This document shows positions 1 to 14,606 of a stretch of 64,000 nucleotides of DNA, one piece after another (position 1 is the first letter of the stretch; every line of letters starts with the position of its first letter). Both the position numbers and the translations under genes were made by a program. Below the pieces are notes generated by a model that had not been told where the DNA came from, ran no database searches, and worked only from the letters and a program-made list of their open reading frames with translations. Source of the DNA: DATAFF01 sp036257595 (GTDB lineage: Bacteria; Pseudomonadota; Alphaproteobacteria; Rhizobiales; Aestuariivirgaceae); the NCBI GenBank assembly GCA_036257595.1, contig DATAFF010000009.1, positions 1 through 64,000 on the forward strand. The letters are read 5' to 3'.

Positions 1-65
1 CCTCGCCGAGCGCCAATTGCCCGCCGCCTCGGCAGTCATTATGGTGCCCCGCTTCCCGATGCGAT

Positions 66-140
66 TGGGGCGTAGCCAAGTGGTAAGGCAGCGGATTTTG
101 ATTCCGCCATACCCAGGTTCGAATCCTGGCGCCCCAGCCA
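66..140 (+). tRNA. tRNA-Gln (anticodon TTG)
   Basis: The sequence folds as a cloverleaf. The acceptor arm TGGGGCG pairs with CGCCCCA, and the genome encodes the terminal CCA. The anticodon stem is GCGGA/TCCGC around the loop TTTTGAT, which puts TTG at positions 34-36 and reads CAA (Gln). The T-arm contains GGTTCGAATCC. The total length of 75 nt with CCA is normal. The 65 bases before it hold nothing I can identify. Confidence 0.97.
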
Positions 141-157
141 ATCGCTTCGGCATAACG

Positions 158-1012
158 TCAATCCGACAGGCGCGCGGCTGACCGCGCCTCGGCGCGGCGC
201 TCGATCAGGATGCGGGACACGACTGCCGTCACCACGATCGCGCCGCCAAGCACGGTCTCGCGGCGCGGCACCTCGCCAGCACCGATCCACCCCCAAAAGG
301 CGCCGAGCGGCGCCTCGAGAGTGCCGATGAGAGCGGCCAAAGCGGAGGGGATCAGTGCCGAGCCGATGATGTAGAACATGAGGCCAAGGGTCATCGGGCC
401 AAGGCCGAAGCCGGCGGCTACGACGAGATCACGGGCGCTCAAGCCGAGCAGATCGTCAGCCAACGGCAAGGCGATGAGCGCACTGACCGCTGTGGACAAG
501 CAGGCGACGGGAAGCATCTCGACGTCGCGGCTCTTGCGGATGGCCACCGTCATCAACGCCATTGCCAGGGTGGCGAGCGTGGCAAAGCCGTCGCCAAGCT
601 GCGGCCCGCCGGTGCTCGGTCCCAGCATGACCCAGATGCCGAGCAGCACGAAGGTGCTGGCGAGCATGGTCACCCCGGATGGCCGCTCGCCCAGCCAAGC
701 CCAAGCGGCGGCAGCGGTGAAGAACGGCAAGGCGGCGTAGATGGTCATGGCGTTGGCGATCGAGGTGTGCTGAAAGGCCGGCACGAAGAAGGTGATGGTG
801 GCGACCGAGCAGGCGGTGATCACCACGCCCATGCGCCCCATCCGGCGGATGGTCGTGCCGGTTCGCGCGCCAAACCGCCAGAGCACGAAGGCGCCGATGA
901 ACAGGGTGCCGAACAGGCCGCGCCAGAACACGATCGTCCACATGTCGTAGGGCAACAGGCGTACGAACAGCCCTCCGGACGACCAGGCGATGGTGGAGAG
1001 GAACACCAGCAC
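158..1012 (-). CDS. EamA/DMT-family transporter (10 TM exporter type)
   Basis: The protein is 284 residues and almost entirely hydrophobic, with about ten membrane segments in two repeated halves, as in EamA (DMT superfamily) metabolite exporters. It opens with a membrane segment followed by WSSGG-LFVR, which is typical of the first EamA repeat, and has ANAMTIYAALPFFTAAAAW in the loop/TM3-4 region. The substrate cannot be inferred. The GTG start at 1012 gives almost no cytoplasmic N-terminus. The frame stays open upstream (roughly SSERVSRRLAPEIASRQRLTG) but I see no ATG, GTG or TTG there, so the true start is uncertain. The C-terminus RRAEARSAARLSD is cytoplasmic-like. It is transcribed toward the tRNA and away from the DUF1127 gene. 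Confidence 0.85.
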   Translation of the reverse strand: MLVFLSTIAWSSGGLFVRLLPYDMWTIVFWRGLFGTLFIGAFVLWRFGARTGTTIRRMGRMGVVITACSVATITFFVPAFQHTSIANAMTIYAALPFFTAAAAWAWLGERPSGVTMLASTFVLLGIWVMLGPSTGGPQLGDGFATLATLAMALMTVAIRKSRDVEMLPVACLSTAVSALIALPLADDLLGLSARDLVVAAGFGLGPMTLGLMFYIIGSALIPSALAALIGTLEAPLGAFWGWIGAGEVPRRETVLGGAIVVTAVVSRILIERRAEARSAARLSD

Positions 1013-1120
1013 GATCCCGGTCAGACGCTGGCGCGATGCGATCTCAGGGGCAAGCCGACGGCTGACGCGCTCGCTGCTCAGAATCGTTCTCCACCTCGGA
1101 CCACCGGTGGGGATTTAAGA

Positions 1121-1348
1121 TCAGCGGGGTGGCGGCCACAAGCGCTCGACATCCTGGTCGAAAGCGCCGCTCATGGGGTCGGATCCCAAATCCATGCGAC
1201 AAAGCCCGATATCGGCGAGCAAGTGATCGTTGAGGGCCTGCAGCAGGCGGCGGTCGCGCGCTTCCTTGAGGGCCAGGCGGGCATGGGCGATCAGGTCGAG
1301 GCTGCGGCGAACCCACCCGAGGGAGGTATCAGTAATGGCAGGCTGCAT
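1121..1348 (-). CDS. DUF1127 (YjiS-like) small protein
   Basis: This is a 75-residue protein. It has the DUF1127 core at about residues 30-55: RDRRLLQALNDHLLADIGL, followed by a short Asp-rich tail ending in WPPPR. DUF1127 proteins are small, Arg-rich and common in alphaproteobacteria. Some have been linked to RNA turnover and stress or phosphate-related phenotypes, but no function is assigned here. A GGAG ribosome site lies about 8 nt ahead of the ATG. It is divergent from the WYL regulator, and the paired operator-like palindromes lie between them, so it may be a target of that regulator. Confidence 0.85.
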   Translation of the reverse strand: MQPAITDTSLGWVRRSLDLIAHARLALKEARDRRLLQALNDHLLADIGLCRMDLGSDPMSGAFDQDVERLWPPPR

Positions 1349-1393
1349 GGCGGAAACTCCAAATTTCGGCTATGCCCGAATATGATCATCCCC

Positions 1394-1448
1394 TCCTGAC
1401 AGCCTGCTGGCAGGAACCTGACACACTCCTGACACCGTGGTGGCAGGA
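1394..1448 (+). promoter_or_regulatory. Two tandem 22-bp palindromic operator candidates
   Basis: There are two copies of a near-perfect inverted repeat, at 1394-1415 (TCCTGACAGC-CT-GCTGGCAGGA) and 1427-1448 (TCCTGACACC-GT-GGTGGCAGGA). Each has 9 of 10 paired positions, with the same mismatch in both. The copies are spaced 33 bp centre to centre, about three helical turns. They sit 50 bp upstream of the WYL regulator start and about 45-100 bp from the divergent DUF1127 start. The arrangement suggests cooperative binding and autoregulation; that part is inference. Confidence 0.7.
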
Positions 1449-1497
1449 GGGTTGGTTTAAGGTATCTCCCAGGACTGTTCAGCCGCGGTCAAAGGGC

Positions 1498-2193
1498 ATG
1501 CGTCGCGCCGACCGACTTTTCGAGATCATCCAGCTGCTGCGGCGGAAGGAACTGCTGCGGGCCCGTGAGCTTGGGGGCGCGCTCGAGGTTTCCGAGCGCA
1601 CCATCTATCGGGACATCCAGGATCTCGTCGCCAGCGGCGTGCCGATCGCCGGCGAGGCCGGTGTCGGTTATGTGCTCAAAGCCGGCTTCGACCTGCCGCC
1701 CCTGATGTTCAAGGAGCAGGAGATCGAGGCGCTGGTGCTCGGGGCCCGGATCGTCGAATCCTGGGCCGATCCCGAGCTTTCGACGGCCGCTTCCGACGTG
1801 CTGGCAAAAATCCGGGCGGTGATCCCCGATCGCTTGCGGGCCTATATGGTGAACACCGCCCTTCTTGCCCCGCCGCACCATTACATGGAGGTGATTTCCT
1901 TCGATATTTCGCAGTTGCGACAAGCACTTCGCAAGCAGCTCAAGGTGCATTTCAAGTACAAGAACGCGACCGGCACCGGTTCCGAGAGAACCGTCTGGCC
2001 ACTCTCGCTCGCCTATTTCGGACCGGTCTGGCTGCTGGCCGGTTGGTGCGAGCTCAGGATCGATTTCCGGACTTTCCGGCTCGATCGGATCGATGAGTTC
2101 CGGGTCGAGGCGGATCGCTTTCGCCCCGAGCCGGGCCGCACCTTGAACGATTTCCTGAAGCGCGAGCACAGCTGGCTGGGACCCAACGCTTAG
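1498..2193 (+). CDS. YafY-type HTH/WYL transcriptional regulator
   Basis: The protein is 231 residues from the ATG at 1498. It has an N-terminal HTH_11 domain (MRRADRLFEIIQLLRR, then ELGGALEVSERTIYRDIQDL as the recognition region, about residues 1-60). A WYL ligand-binding domain follows in the C-terminal half, with WLLAGWCELRIDFRTFRLDRI near residue 185. WYL-domain regulators of this kind usually bind palindromes near their own gene. The open frame extends upstream to 1372, but that extension would run through the paired palindromes, so ATG 1498 is chosen. The sequence does not reveal the effector. Confidence 0.9.
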   Translation: MRRADRLFEIIQLLRRKELLRARELGGALEVSERTIYRDIQDLVASGVPIAGEAGVGYVLKAGFDLPPLMFKEQEIEALVLGARIVESWADPELSTAASDVLAKIRAVIPDRLRAYMVNTALLAPPHHYMEVISFDISQLRQALRKQLKVHFKYKNATGTGSERTVWPLSLAYFGPVWLLAGWCELRIDFRTFRLDRIDEFRVEADRFRPEPGRTLNDFLKREHSWLGPNA

Positions 2194-2271
2194 CGCCTGC
2201 GCTGAATACAAGGAACCGCAGCCCACCCTCATCGCTTACATAGAGTTTCCCATCTGAGGGAGGGGATCACC

Positions 2272-8553
<6,282 letters not shown>

Positions 8554-8560
8554 CTCATCG

Positions 8561-8690
8561 GCCCCTCACCCGCCCTTTGGGCACCCTCTCCCCGCTGAAG
8601 CGGGGCGAGGGGAAAGTTGAGAGCGGCTCCCCTGCTTTCCCTTCTCCCCGCTTGCGGGGAGAAGGTGCCCCGGAGGGGCGGATGAGGGGC
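8561..8690. repeat. Nested palindromic intergenic repeat
   Basis: The region between two kinase genes is a compound inverted repeat. GCCCCTCACCCGCCC at its left end pairs with GGGGCGGATGAGGGGC at its right end, and GGGCACC pairs with GGTGCCCC inside that. Two inner hairpins are formed by CTCTCCCCGC/GCGGGGCGAG and CTTCTCCCCGC/CGGGGAGAAG. GC-rich elements of this look are scattered between genes in many Hyphomicrobiales. It may act as a partial terminator or mRNA-stabilising element, but no T-tract follows. Confidence 0.75.
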
Positions 8691-8700
8691 GGGCTTGCTG

Positions 8701-9846
8701 ATGACTGACCAGCAGTCGGCCAGCATTCTCGTCGTCGACGACCTCGAGGAGAAGCACCTCGGCTACCGGACGATTCTCGAGGAACTGGGCGAGCCGGTGG
8801 TGTGCGTGGCGTCGGGGCGCGAGGCGCTGCGTCACCTGCTCGGCAGGGAGTTCGCCGTCATCCTGATGGATGTCAACATGCCAGGGATGGACGGGTTCGA
8901 GACCGCGAGCCTGATCCGACAGCGGCGCAAGGACCAGCACACGCCGATCATCTTCATCACCGCCTGGTCGGACGAGGTGCAGCAGGCGCAGGGCTATTCG
9001 CAAGGAGCGGTCGATTACATCCTGTCGCCGGTGGTGCCGGAGATCCTGTGCGCCAAGGTCAAGGTGTTCGTCGATCTCTATCGCATGCGGGCGGAGCTGG
9101 CGCGGTCGAATGTGCTGCTCGAGCAGCGGGTGGCCGAACGTACGGCCGATCTGTCGGCGACCAATGAGAGGCTGCAGCGCGAGATCGGCGAACGGCACCG
9201 TGCCGAGCAGCGGCTCAATCTGCTGGTCGGAGAGCTGTCGCACCGGGTGAAGAACCTGATCACGGTGATCCAGGCGATCGTGCGGCGCACGGTGGTGCCG
9301 GGGCGGGAGCCCGAGGAGTCGCGCGAGGTGCTGGTCAACCGTCTGGCGGCCCTCGGCTCGGCCCATGATCTCCTGGTCGAAGCCAATTGGCAGGGCGCCC
9401 CGATCGACCGCGTCATCGGCTCGGAGGTGATCGGCTTCTCCGAGCGGGTCAATGTGGCGGGACCGCCGGTGCTGCTCTCCGCGCTCGGCTCGCAGAACAT
9501 CGCGCTCTTGGTGCATGAGCTTGCCACCAACGCCTCGAAATATGGCGCGCTGTCGCGACCATCGGGATCGATCGAGATCCAATGGTCGATCGACGATGAA
9601 GCAGCGCGCAACCTCAGATTCCTGTGGCGCGAGATGGGCGGCCCGCCATGCAGCCCGCCGGCGCATAAGGGGTTCGGCCTGTCGCTGCTTGACATGATCG
9701 GAACCAATCTCTCATCATCGCCGCGATTGTCGTTCAAGAGCGATGGCTTCGAGTTCGAAGCGTCGATCCCGCTTGAACAGATCGGGGCGCCGGAGCGCGA
9801 GACCGGGCCTGCCTCGGCACTGGTCTCTCCCTCCGGAGCATTGTAA
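8701..9846 (+). CDS. Response regulator-HWE histidine kinase fusion
   Basis: The protein is 381 residues from ATG 8701; a TTG at 8695 is in frame but less likely. An N-terminal receiver (1-120) has ILVVDD and the acceptor D57 in ILMDVNMPGMDGF. A coiled-coil linker follows, with RVAERTADLSATNERL. The kinase is of the HWE/HisKA_2 type: H181 in LSHRVKN, the N-box HELATNASKYGALS, a WREMGGP motif that supplies the W-x-E of the family, and GFGLSLLDM. There is no membrane segment. Its position directly behind the giant kinase, separated only by a palindromic repeat, suggests that it receives phosphoryl groups from it or shares its signal. It overlaps the next gene by one base (TAATG). Confidence 0.92.
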   Translation: MTDQQSASILVVDDLEEKHLGYRTILEELGEPVVCVASGREALRHLLGREFAVILMDVNMPGMDGFETASLIRQRRKDQHTPIIFITAWSDEVQQAQGYSQGAVDYILSPVVPEILCAKVKVFVDLYRMRAELARSNVLLEQRVAERTADLSATNERLQREIGERHRAEQRLNLLVGELSHRVKNLITVIQAIVRRTVVPGREPEESREVLVNRLAALGSAHDLLVEANWQGAPIDRVIGSEVIGFSERVNVAGPPVLLSALGSQNIALLVHELATNASKYGALSRPSGSIEIQWSIDDEAARNLRFLWREMGGPPCSPPAHKGFGLSLLDMIGTNLSSSPRLSFKSDGFEFEASIPLEQIGAPERETGPASALVSPSGAL

Positions 9847-11480
9847 TGAGCGACAGTTACGACGCCGTGGTCATCGGGGCCGGCCACAATGGCTTGGTCT
9901 GCGCCAATTATCTGGCACGCAGCGGTCTCAAGGTGGCGGTGCTCGAGCGGCGGCCGATCGTCGGCGGCGCGGCGGTGACGGAAGAGATCGCGCCGGGCTT
10001 CCGCGCCTCGATCTTCTCCTATCTGATGAGCCTGCTCCATCCGCGGATCATCCGCGATTTCGATCTCAAGGCGCTCGGCGTCGAGGTTCTGCCCTGCTCC
10101 GACATGGTGTCGCCGGTGTCGGATACGGATTACATCGTTTTCTCTGACAACATGGCCAAGACCCAGGCAAGCTTCGCAAAATTCTCGCGACGCGATGCCG
10201 AAATCTATCCCGCCTTCGATGCCTATCTGCGCGAGGCGACGGCGATCGTGCGCCAGCTCCTGTGGGAGACGCCGTTCGATCCGGCGAAGCGCGACTGGCG
10301 CACCTTCCGCGATGCCACCAGCTTTCTATGGCGCTATCGCCGGGTCGGGCGGAACATGTACCGGATCGTCGATCTCCTCACCATGTCGGCCTACGACTTC
10401 CTCAAGGAATGGTTCGAGGACGAGCGGGTGATGGCGGTGCTCGCCTATTACGCCTCGATCGGCACCTTTGCCGGGCCGAAGACGCCGGGCTCGGCCTATG
10501 TGATCATGCATCACCTGATGGGCGAGCATGAGGGTGCCGGCGGCTGGGGCTTCATCAAGGGCGGGATGGGCGCGATCACCCAGGCGCTCGCAACTTACGG
10601 CCGCCAGCATGGAGTCGACATCTTCACCGATCGGACGGTGACACAGATCGAGACGGCGAACGGCCGCGCCACCGGCGTCGTCACCGAGGACGGCAGCGTC
10701 TATCGGGCGCCGGTGATCGCGGCCAATGCCGATGCCAAGCATCTCTATCTCGACCTCGTGGGCGAGACGAAGCTGCCGGCCGAGGTGGTGCGCGAAATCA
10801 AGGCGTACCGAACGTTCTCGACGGCGTTCAAGGTCAACATCGCCTGCGAGCGGCCGCCGCAATGGAAGCTCCTCGACAAGATCAAGGCGGATGGCGCGCT
10901 CGGCAATTTCGACTATCCGACCTATATGCATGTGGCGCCCGACATCGACTGGCTGGAGCGGGCCTATGACGATGCCAAGCATGGCTGGTATTCGGCGCGG
11001 CCGTTCATGACACCGGTCTGCCCGACCATCGTCGATTCGACCTTGGCGCCGCCGGGCAAGCATGTGGTCAACCTGTTCGGCGGACATGCTCCGTACACGT
11101 TGAAAGACGGCAGCTGGGCGGAGGAGAAGGAGAATTTCCGCCGTACGGTGTTCGACACGCTCGAGCTGTTCGCGCCGCATTTCTCCGACGACGTGATCGC
11201 GGCGCAAGTGCTGGTGGCGCCGGATATCGAGCGGATCGTCGGGCTGCCGAACGGCCATATCTTCCAGGGCGAGCTATCGCCCGACCAGCTGTTCTTCCAG
11301 CGGCCGATCTCGGGCTATGCCGATTACCGCACGCCGATCGCCGGGCTCTATCTGTGCGGCTCGTCGGCCCATCCGGGCGGCGGCGTGTCCGGAATACCGG
11401 GGCACAATGCGGCGCGCGAGATCCTGCGCGACGTCAAGCACAAACCAAAAGTCGTCAGGGCAGAAGCTTCCCCGGGTTGA
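9846..11480 (+). CDS. CrtI-like FAD-dependent oxidoreductase
   Basis: The protein is 544 residues. It has an N-terminal Rossmann/FAD site (DAVVIGAGHNGLVCANYLA), the acidic end of beta-2 (VAVLERR) and GGAAVTEE, as in phytoene desaturase-like NAD(P)/FAD oxidoreductases of the pyridine nucleotide-disulfide oxidoreductase domain-containing protein 2 type. The C-terminal FAD motif is GLYLCGSSAHPGGGVSGIPGHNAA. No carotenoid genes are nearby, so a role in carotenoid synthesis is unlikely and the substrate is unknown. The ATG overlaps the stop of the REC-HWE kinase by one base. The 3' end overlaps the convergent GlcD-like gene by 26 bp. Confidence 0.88.
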   Translation: MSDSYDAVVIGAGHNGLVCANYLARSGLKVAVLERRPIVGGAAVTEEIAPGFRASIFSYLMSLLHPRIIRDFDLKALGVEVLPCSDMVSPVSDTDYIVFSDNMAKTQASFAKFSRRDAEIYPAFDAYLREATAIVRQLLWETPFDPAKRDWRTFRDATSFLWRYRRVGRNMYRIVDLLTMSAYDFLKEWFEDERVMAVLAYYASIGTFAGPKTPGSAYVIMHHLMGEHEGAGGWGFIKGGMGAITQALATYGRQHGVDIFTDRTVTQIETANGRATGVVTEDGSVYRAPVIAANADAKHLYLDLVGETKLPAEVVREIKAYRTFSTAFKVNIACERPPQWKLLDKIKADGALGNFDYPTYMHVAPDIDWLERAYDDAKHGWYSARPFMTPVCPTIVDSTLAPPGKHVVNLFGGHAPYTLKDGSWAEEKENFRRTVFDTLELFAPHFSDDVIAAQVLVAPDIERIVGLPNGHIFQGELSPDQLFFQRPISGYADYRTPIAGLYLCGSSAHPGGGVSGIPGHNAAREILRDVKHKPKVVRAEASPG

Positions 11481-12876
11481 GCAGGGCCTTGGGGTCGAGC
11501 GCCTGCTTGACGGCGCGCATCATGGCGAGCTCGACCGGCGATTTGATGCTCGGCATGAGCGCCCGCTTCATCTGGCCGATGCCATGCTCGGCGCTGATCG
11601 AGCCATCGAGCGCCAGCACCACCTCATAGACCCGCGCGGTGATCGCGTCGGCCTTGGCGAGGAAGCGGGCACGGTCGCCGCCGACCGGCTGGCTGATGTT
11701 GAAATGAATGTTCCCATCGCCAAGATGGCCGAAGGGCACCGGCCGGCTCAGCGGATCGACCGCCAGCACGGCGGCGGTGGCGTCTTCGATGAAGCGCGCG
11801 ACATTGGAGAGCGGCACCGAGACATCGTGCTTGAGCGAGGCGCCTTCGCGCCGCTGCACTTCCGACAATGATTCACGAATGCGCCAGAAGTCATTGATCT
11901 GGGCGGTGCTCGCGGCGATCGCCGCATCGCTGACGAGGCCGCGCTCGACCGCCTGTTCCAGGATCGCCGACAGGCTGTCCTCAAGCGTGCCCGACGATGC
12001 CGAGTCGGTGAGCTCGACCAGCGCGTACCAGGGTGCCTGCTGGTGCAGCGGGTCGCGGCACGCGGCATGGCGGATGGTAAAGTCGAGGCCGATGCGCGGG
12101 ATGAGCTCGAAGGCGGTCAGCCGGCCCGCCGCCTGGTCGCGGGCGCGCGTGAAGAGATCGAGGGCGGCGGCCGGCGAGGCCAACGCAACAAAGGCGGTGG
12201 CGCGGTCGCGGATCGCCGGAAACAGCCGCAGCACCGCGGCGGTGATGACGCCAAGCGTGCCTTCGCTGCCGATGAAGAGCTGCTTCAGGTCATAGCCGGT
12301 ATTGTCCTTGCGCAGCCGGTTGAGGCCGCTCCAGATGTGGCCGTCGGCGAGCACCACCTCGAGACCGAGGCAGAGATTGCGGGCATTGCCATAGGCCAGA
12401 ACCGCGACGCCGCCGGCATTGGTGGCAAGAACGCCGCCGATCCGGCAGGAGCCCTCGGAGGCGAGGCTCAGGGGAAACAGGCGATCGACGGCCAAGGCCT
12501 GCTGCTGCACGGCGGCGAGGGTAACGCCAGCCTCGACGGTCATGGTGTCGTTCAGCGTGTCGATGTCGCGGATCGCCGTCATGCGATCGAGCACCAGGAC
12601 CACCTCATGACCGCTCTCGGAGGCGATCTGGCCGCCGACCAGGCCGGTGTTGCCCGATTGCGGGACGATGGCGGTGCCGGTCTCATGGGCGATCTCGAGA
12701 ATCGCCGCGATTTCGGCGGTGGAACGGGGCCTGAGCACCATGGCGGCACGGCCGTGCCAGCGCTGACGCGGCTCCGTCAGATAGGGGCGCATCGCCTCAG
12801 GCTCGGTCAGGGCATAGGCAACACCAGTGATTTGAGCGAGCCGCCGAAGCGTGTCAGCCGACGGCTGAGCCGTCAT
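11455..12876 (-). CDS. FAD-binding oxidase, D-lactate/2-hydroxyacid dehydrogenase (GlcD/DLD-like)
   Basis: The protein is 473 residues from ATG 12876 (MTAQPSADTLRRL). The longer open frame upstream reads through the preceding gene and is not chosen. The N-terminal FAD_binding_4 domain has VPQSGNTGLVGGQ and GSCRIGGVLATNAGG. The C-terminal FAD-oxidase domain has PFGHLGDGNIHFN and ends with EHGIGQMKR and LDPKALLNPGKLLP, all diagnostic of the GlcD/D-lactate dehydrogenase/D-2-hydroxyglutarate dehydrogenase family. Which 2-hydroxyacid it oxidises cannot be read from sequence. The ATG overlaps the stop of the upstream small secreted protein (ATGA), implying coupled translation. Confidence 0.92.
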   Translation of the reverse strand: MTAQPSADTLRRLAQITGVAYALTEPEAMRPYLTEPRQRWHGRAAMVLRPRSTAEIAAILEIAHETGTAIVPQSGNTGLVGGQIASESGHEVVLVLDRMTAIRDIDTLNDTMTVEAGVTLAAVQQQALAVDRLFPLSLASEGSCRIGGVLATNAGGVAVLAYGNARNLCLGLEVVLADGHIWSGLNRLRKDNTGYDLKQLFIGSEGTLGVITAAVLRLFPAIRDRATAFVALASPAAALDLFTRARDQAAGRLTAFELIPRIGLDFTIRHAACRDPLHQQAPWYALVELTDSASSGTLEDSLSAILEQAVERGLVSDAAIAASTAQINDFWRIRESLSEVQRREGASLKHDVSVPLSNVARFIEDATAAVLAVDPLSRPVPFGHLGDGNIHFNISQPVGGDRARFLAKADAITARVYEVVLALDGSISAEHGIGQMKRALMPSIKSPVELAMMRAVKQALDPKALLNPGKLLP

Positions 12877-13163
12877 CTGGGGAAATAATCCGGGCCCGGA
12901 CGGAAATAGGAGCGGACACCGTAATAGGGCCGGTCCGGCGGGATGAGCGGGATCGTCTCGCGCAGCTCGCGCTGATAGACGCGCCACGGCCTGGTGCGCT
13001 CGAAGATGCGGCGCCACCGGAGATATTCGCGGCCGCAGCCCATGCAGTAGGGCGGGCGCTCGGTGTCGAAGAGCAGGTGGGCGGCGGCTGGCGGCGCGGC
13101 GCTGCCAAGGCCGGCAACGAGCGCCGAGAAGCCGGCGGCAGCGGCAAGAGTGCGGATCAACAT
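12873..13163 (-). CDS. Small secreted Cys-containing hypothetical protein
   Basis: The protein is 96 residues with a clear Sec signal peptide (MLIRTLAAAAGFSALVAGLGSAAPPAAA, cleavage near AAA-HLL; shown only to indicate the hydrophobic core). The mature part is about 68 residues and rich in Arg and Tyr. It contains YCMGCGREYLRW with a CxxC pair that could bind a metal or form a disulfide, and ends in YYGVRSYFRPGPDYFPR. I do not recognise the family. It overlaps the dehydrogenase gene by 4 bp (ATGA), so the two are probably co-expressed. It may be a periplasmic partner. Confidence 0.65.
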   Translation of the reverse strand: MLIRTLAAAAGFSALVAGLGSAAPPAAAHLLFDTERPPYCMGCGREYLRWRRIFERTRPWRVYQRELRETIPLIPPDRPYYGVRSYFRPGPDYFPR

Positions 13164-13205
13164 CGGCTCAATCCTTCGGTAACACTACACACGAGGTACC
13201 ATCAC

Positions 13206-14606
13206 TTAACGACAGGTTCGGTAAACGCCGCCATAACTCAGATACTTTCCGGTTCGCGGATTGAAAGAATTGTACTTGGCGCGGCAATAGTCCAGCCATT
13301 CCGGGCTGAACCTCGGGAGCGAGCCGCGATAAGCCCTGGAGGGCCCCTCGAGCTGAGGCTGGCCGAGGGGGCTGTCGGGTATGACCACGCGCGGCGTCGG
13401 CACGGCTCGCGGCAAGGTCAGCCGCTGATTCATGTCGCGGTAGACCGTCGAGCGGTCATAGCCGCGCTGCCACATGCGGTAATCGGTGGGGGCGTTCTGG
13501 CTGAAGGCGGGCGCTGATGACAGGAGTGCTGCGCCAGCCAGCAGCAGGAAGCAGCCCTTGACGGCGCCGAGCAGAATGCCGCGGGTGATGTGCTTCTGCA
13601 GCACGGCAGCGATGATGACGACAGGCGCTATCATGATGATGATCACCACGCACATATACCACCATTGCGGGCCGCGGGTGCCGTTCATGCCGGCAACCAG
13701 CAGCGGCATGGTCTGAGCCTTAACGTTCGAAAGAAAGAGTGCAAGCAGATACTCGTTCCACGCCAGGATGAAGACCAGCATGAAGGTGGCGGCGAGACCC
13801 GAGCGGGCAAGCGGCAGGGCGATGGTGAACAGCACCCGGAACTTGGAGGCGCCGTCGATCTCGGCGCTCTCCTCGAGATCGCGCGGGATGGCGGCGAAGA
13901 AATCGCGGGTGAGCCAGACGACGATCGGCAGGTTGACGGCGGTGTAGGTGGCGATCAGCGCCGTCCATGTGTCGAGCAGATGCAACTTCTGGAACATGAG
14001 ATAGATCGGCAGCACCGCTACCACCGGTGGCATGATGCGGTTCGAGATCATCCAGAACTCGATATCGCCATTGGTCAGCGCGCGGTCGAAGCGGCGGGCC
14101 AGCGTCAGCAGCGCGAGGAGGAAAAGGGCGATGGCGACGGCTGCCGCGAGCCGCCAATCGACGCCGAGCTGACCCACCGCGACGATGACGGCGAAAAGCA
14201 GGATGACGAAGCTCACGACGACGGCGATCTTGATGCGGAAGCGGACGCGGACCAGCGCGTAAGCCGCGATCGATCCGACGAGAACGGCGAGGCAGGTCGA
14301 GGCAAGCGCCACCACCACCGAATTGACATAGGGCCTGAGCGTGTCGCGGGCAATGTCGACCAGGATGTAGCGCCAGGCATCGAGCGTCGGCTGGTAGTCG
14401 ATGAACGGCAGGTAAAACGGCCCGGCATCGACCTGGATCGGCAGCTTGAAGGAGGTGATGAACACCCAATAGAGCGGCATCAACGCCACGAAGGCCCAGA
14501 ACAGCAGGATGGCATAGGTGGCGATCCTCGGCACGATTGCCTGGGTGGTGATGGTGCGCGGCTCGAACAGGCGCCGGCGGAGCGGTCTCGTGTCGGCGGC
14601 GGTCAT
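13206..14606 (-). CDS. CUT1 sugar ABC permease (MalG type) fused in frame to a BA14K-type secreted domain
   Basis: The protein is 466 residues from ATG 14606. Residues 1-351 are a MalG-type permease with the EAA loop (DLEESAEIDGASKFRVLFTIALPL) and the usual end ITRGILLGAVKG. The two other MalG homologues in this window stop exactly at GAVK or GAVKG. Here codon 352 is TGC instead of a stop, and the frame continues 115 residues. The tail begins with a signal-peptide-like segment (CFLLLAGAALLSSAPAFSQ) and ends in a BA14K-like motif (WLDYCRAKYNSFNPRTGKYL, then a final Cys). No ATG, GTG or TTG lies near the junction, so separate translation has no obvious start. The permease also has an extra insertion of about 50 residues with two hydrophobic stretches between TM2 and the IMPP region. 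It overlaps the upstream permease gene by ATGA. Confidence 0.8.
   Translation of the reverse strand: MTAADTRPLRRRLFEPRTITTQAIVPRIATYAILLFWAFVALMPLYWVFITSFKLPIQVDAGPFYLPFIDYQPTLDAWRYILVDIARDTLRPYVNSVVVALASTCLAVLVGSIAAYALVRVRFRIKIAVVVSFVILLFAVIVAVGQLGVDWRLAAAVAIALFLLALLTLARRFDRALTNGDIEFWMISNRIMPPVVAVLPIYLMFQKLHLLDTWTALIATYTAVNLPIVVWLTRDFFAAIPRDLEESAEIDGASKFRVLFTIALPLARSGLAATFMLVFILAWNEYLLALFLSNVKAQTMPLLVAGMNGTRGPQWWYMCVVIIIMIAPVVIIAAVLQKHITRGILLGAVKGCFLLLAGAALLSSAPAFSQNAPTDYRMWQRGYDRSTVYRDMNQRLTLPRAVPTPRVVIPDSPLGQPQLEGPSRAYRGSLPRFSPEWLDYCRAKYNSFNPRTGKYLSYGGVYRTCR

Noticed and set aside
1372..1497. Longer start for the WYL regulator
   Set aside because: The added codons coincide with the two operator-like palindromes and show no HTH similarity. 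ATG 1498 begins the conserved domain.
9846..11480. Carotenoid biosynthesis gene (crtI)
   Set aside because: The FAD motifs fit, but no other carotenoid genes are present and the sequence fits the broader PYROXD2-like group better.
12877..13017. N-terminal extension of the GlcD-like protein
   Set aside because: The extra 47 residues lie in another frame of the small secreted-protein gene. Family similarity starts after ATG 12876, which overlaps the preceding stop as ATGA.
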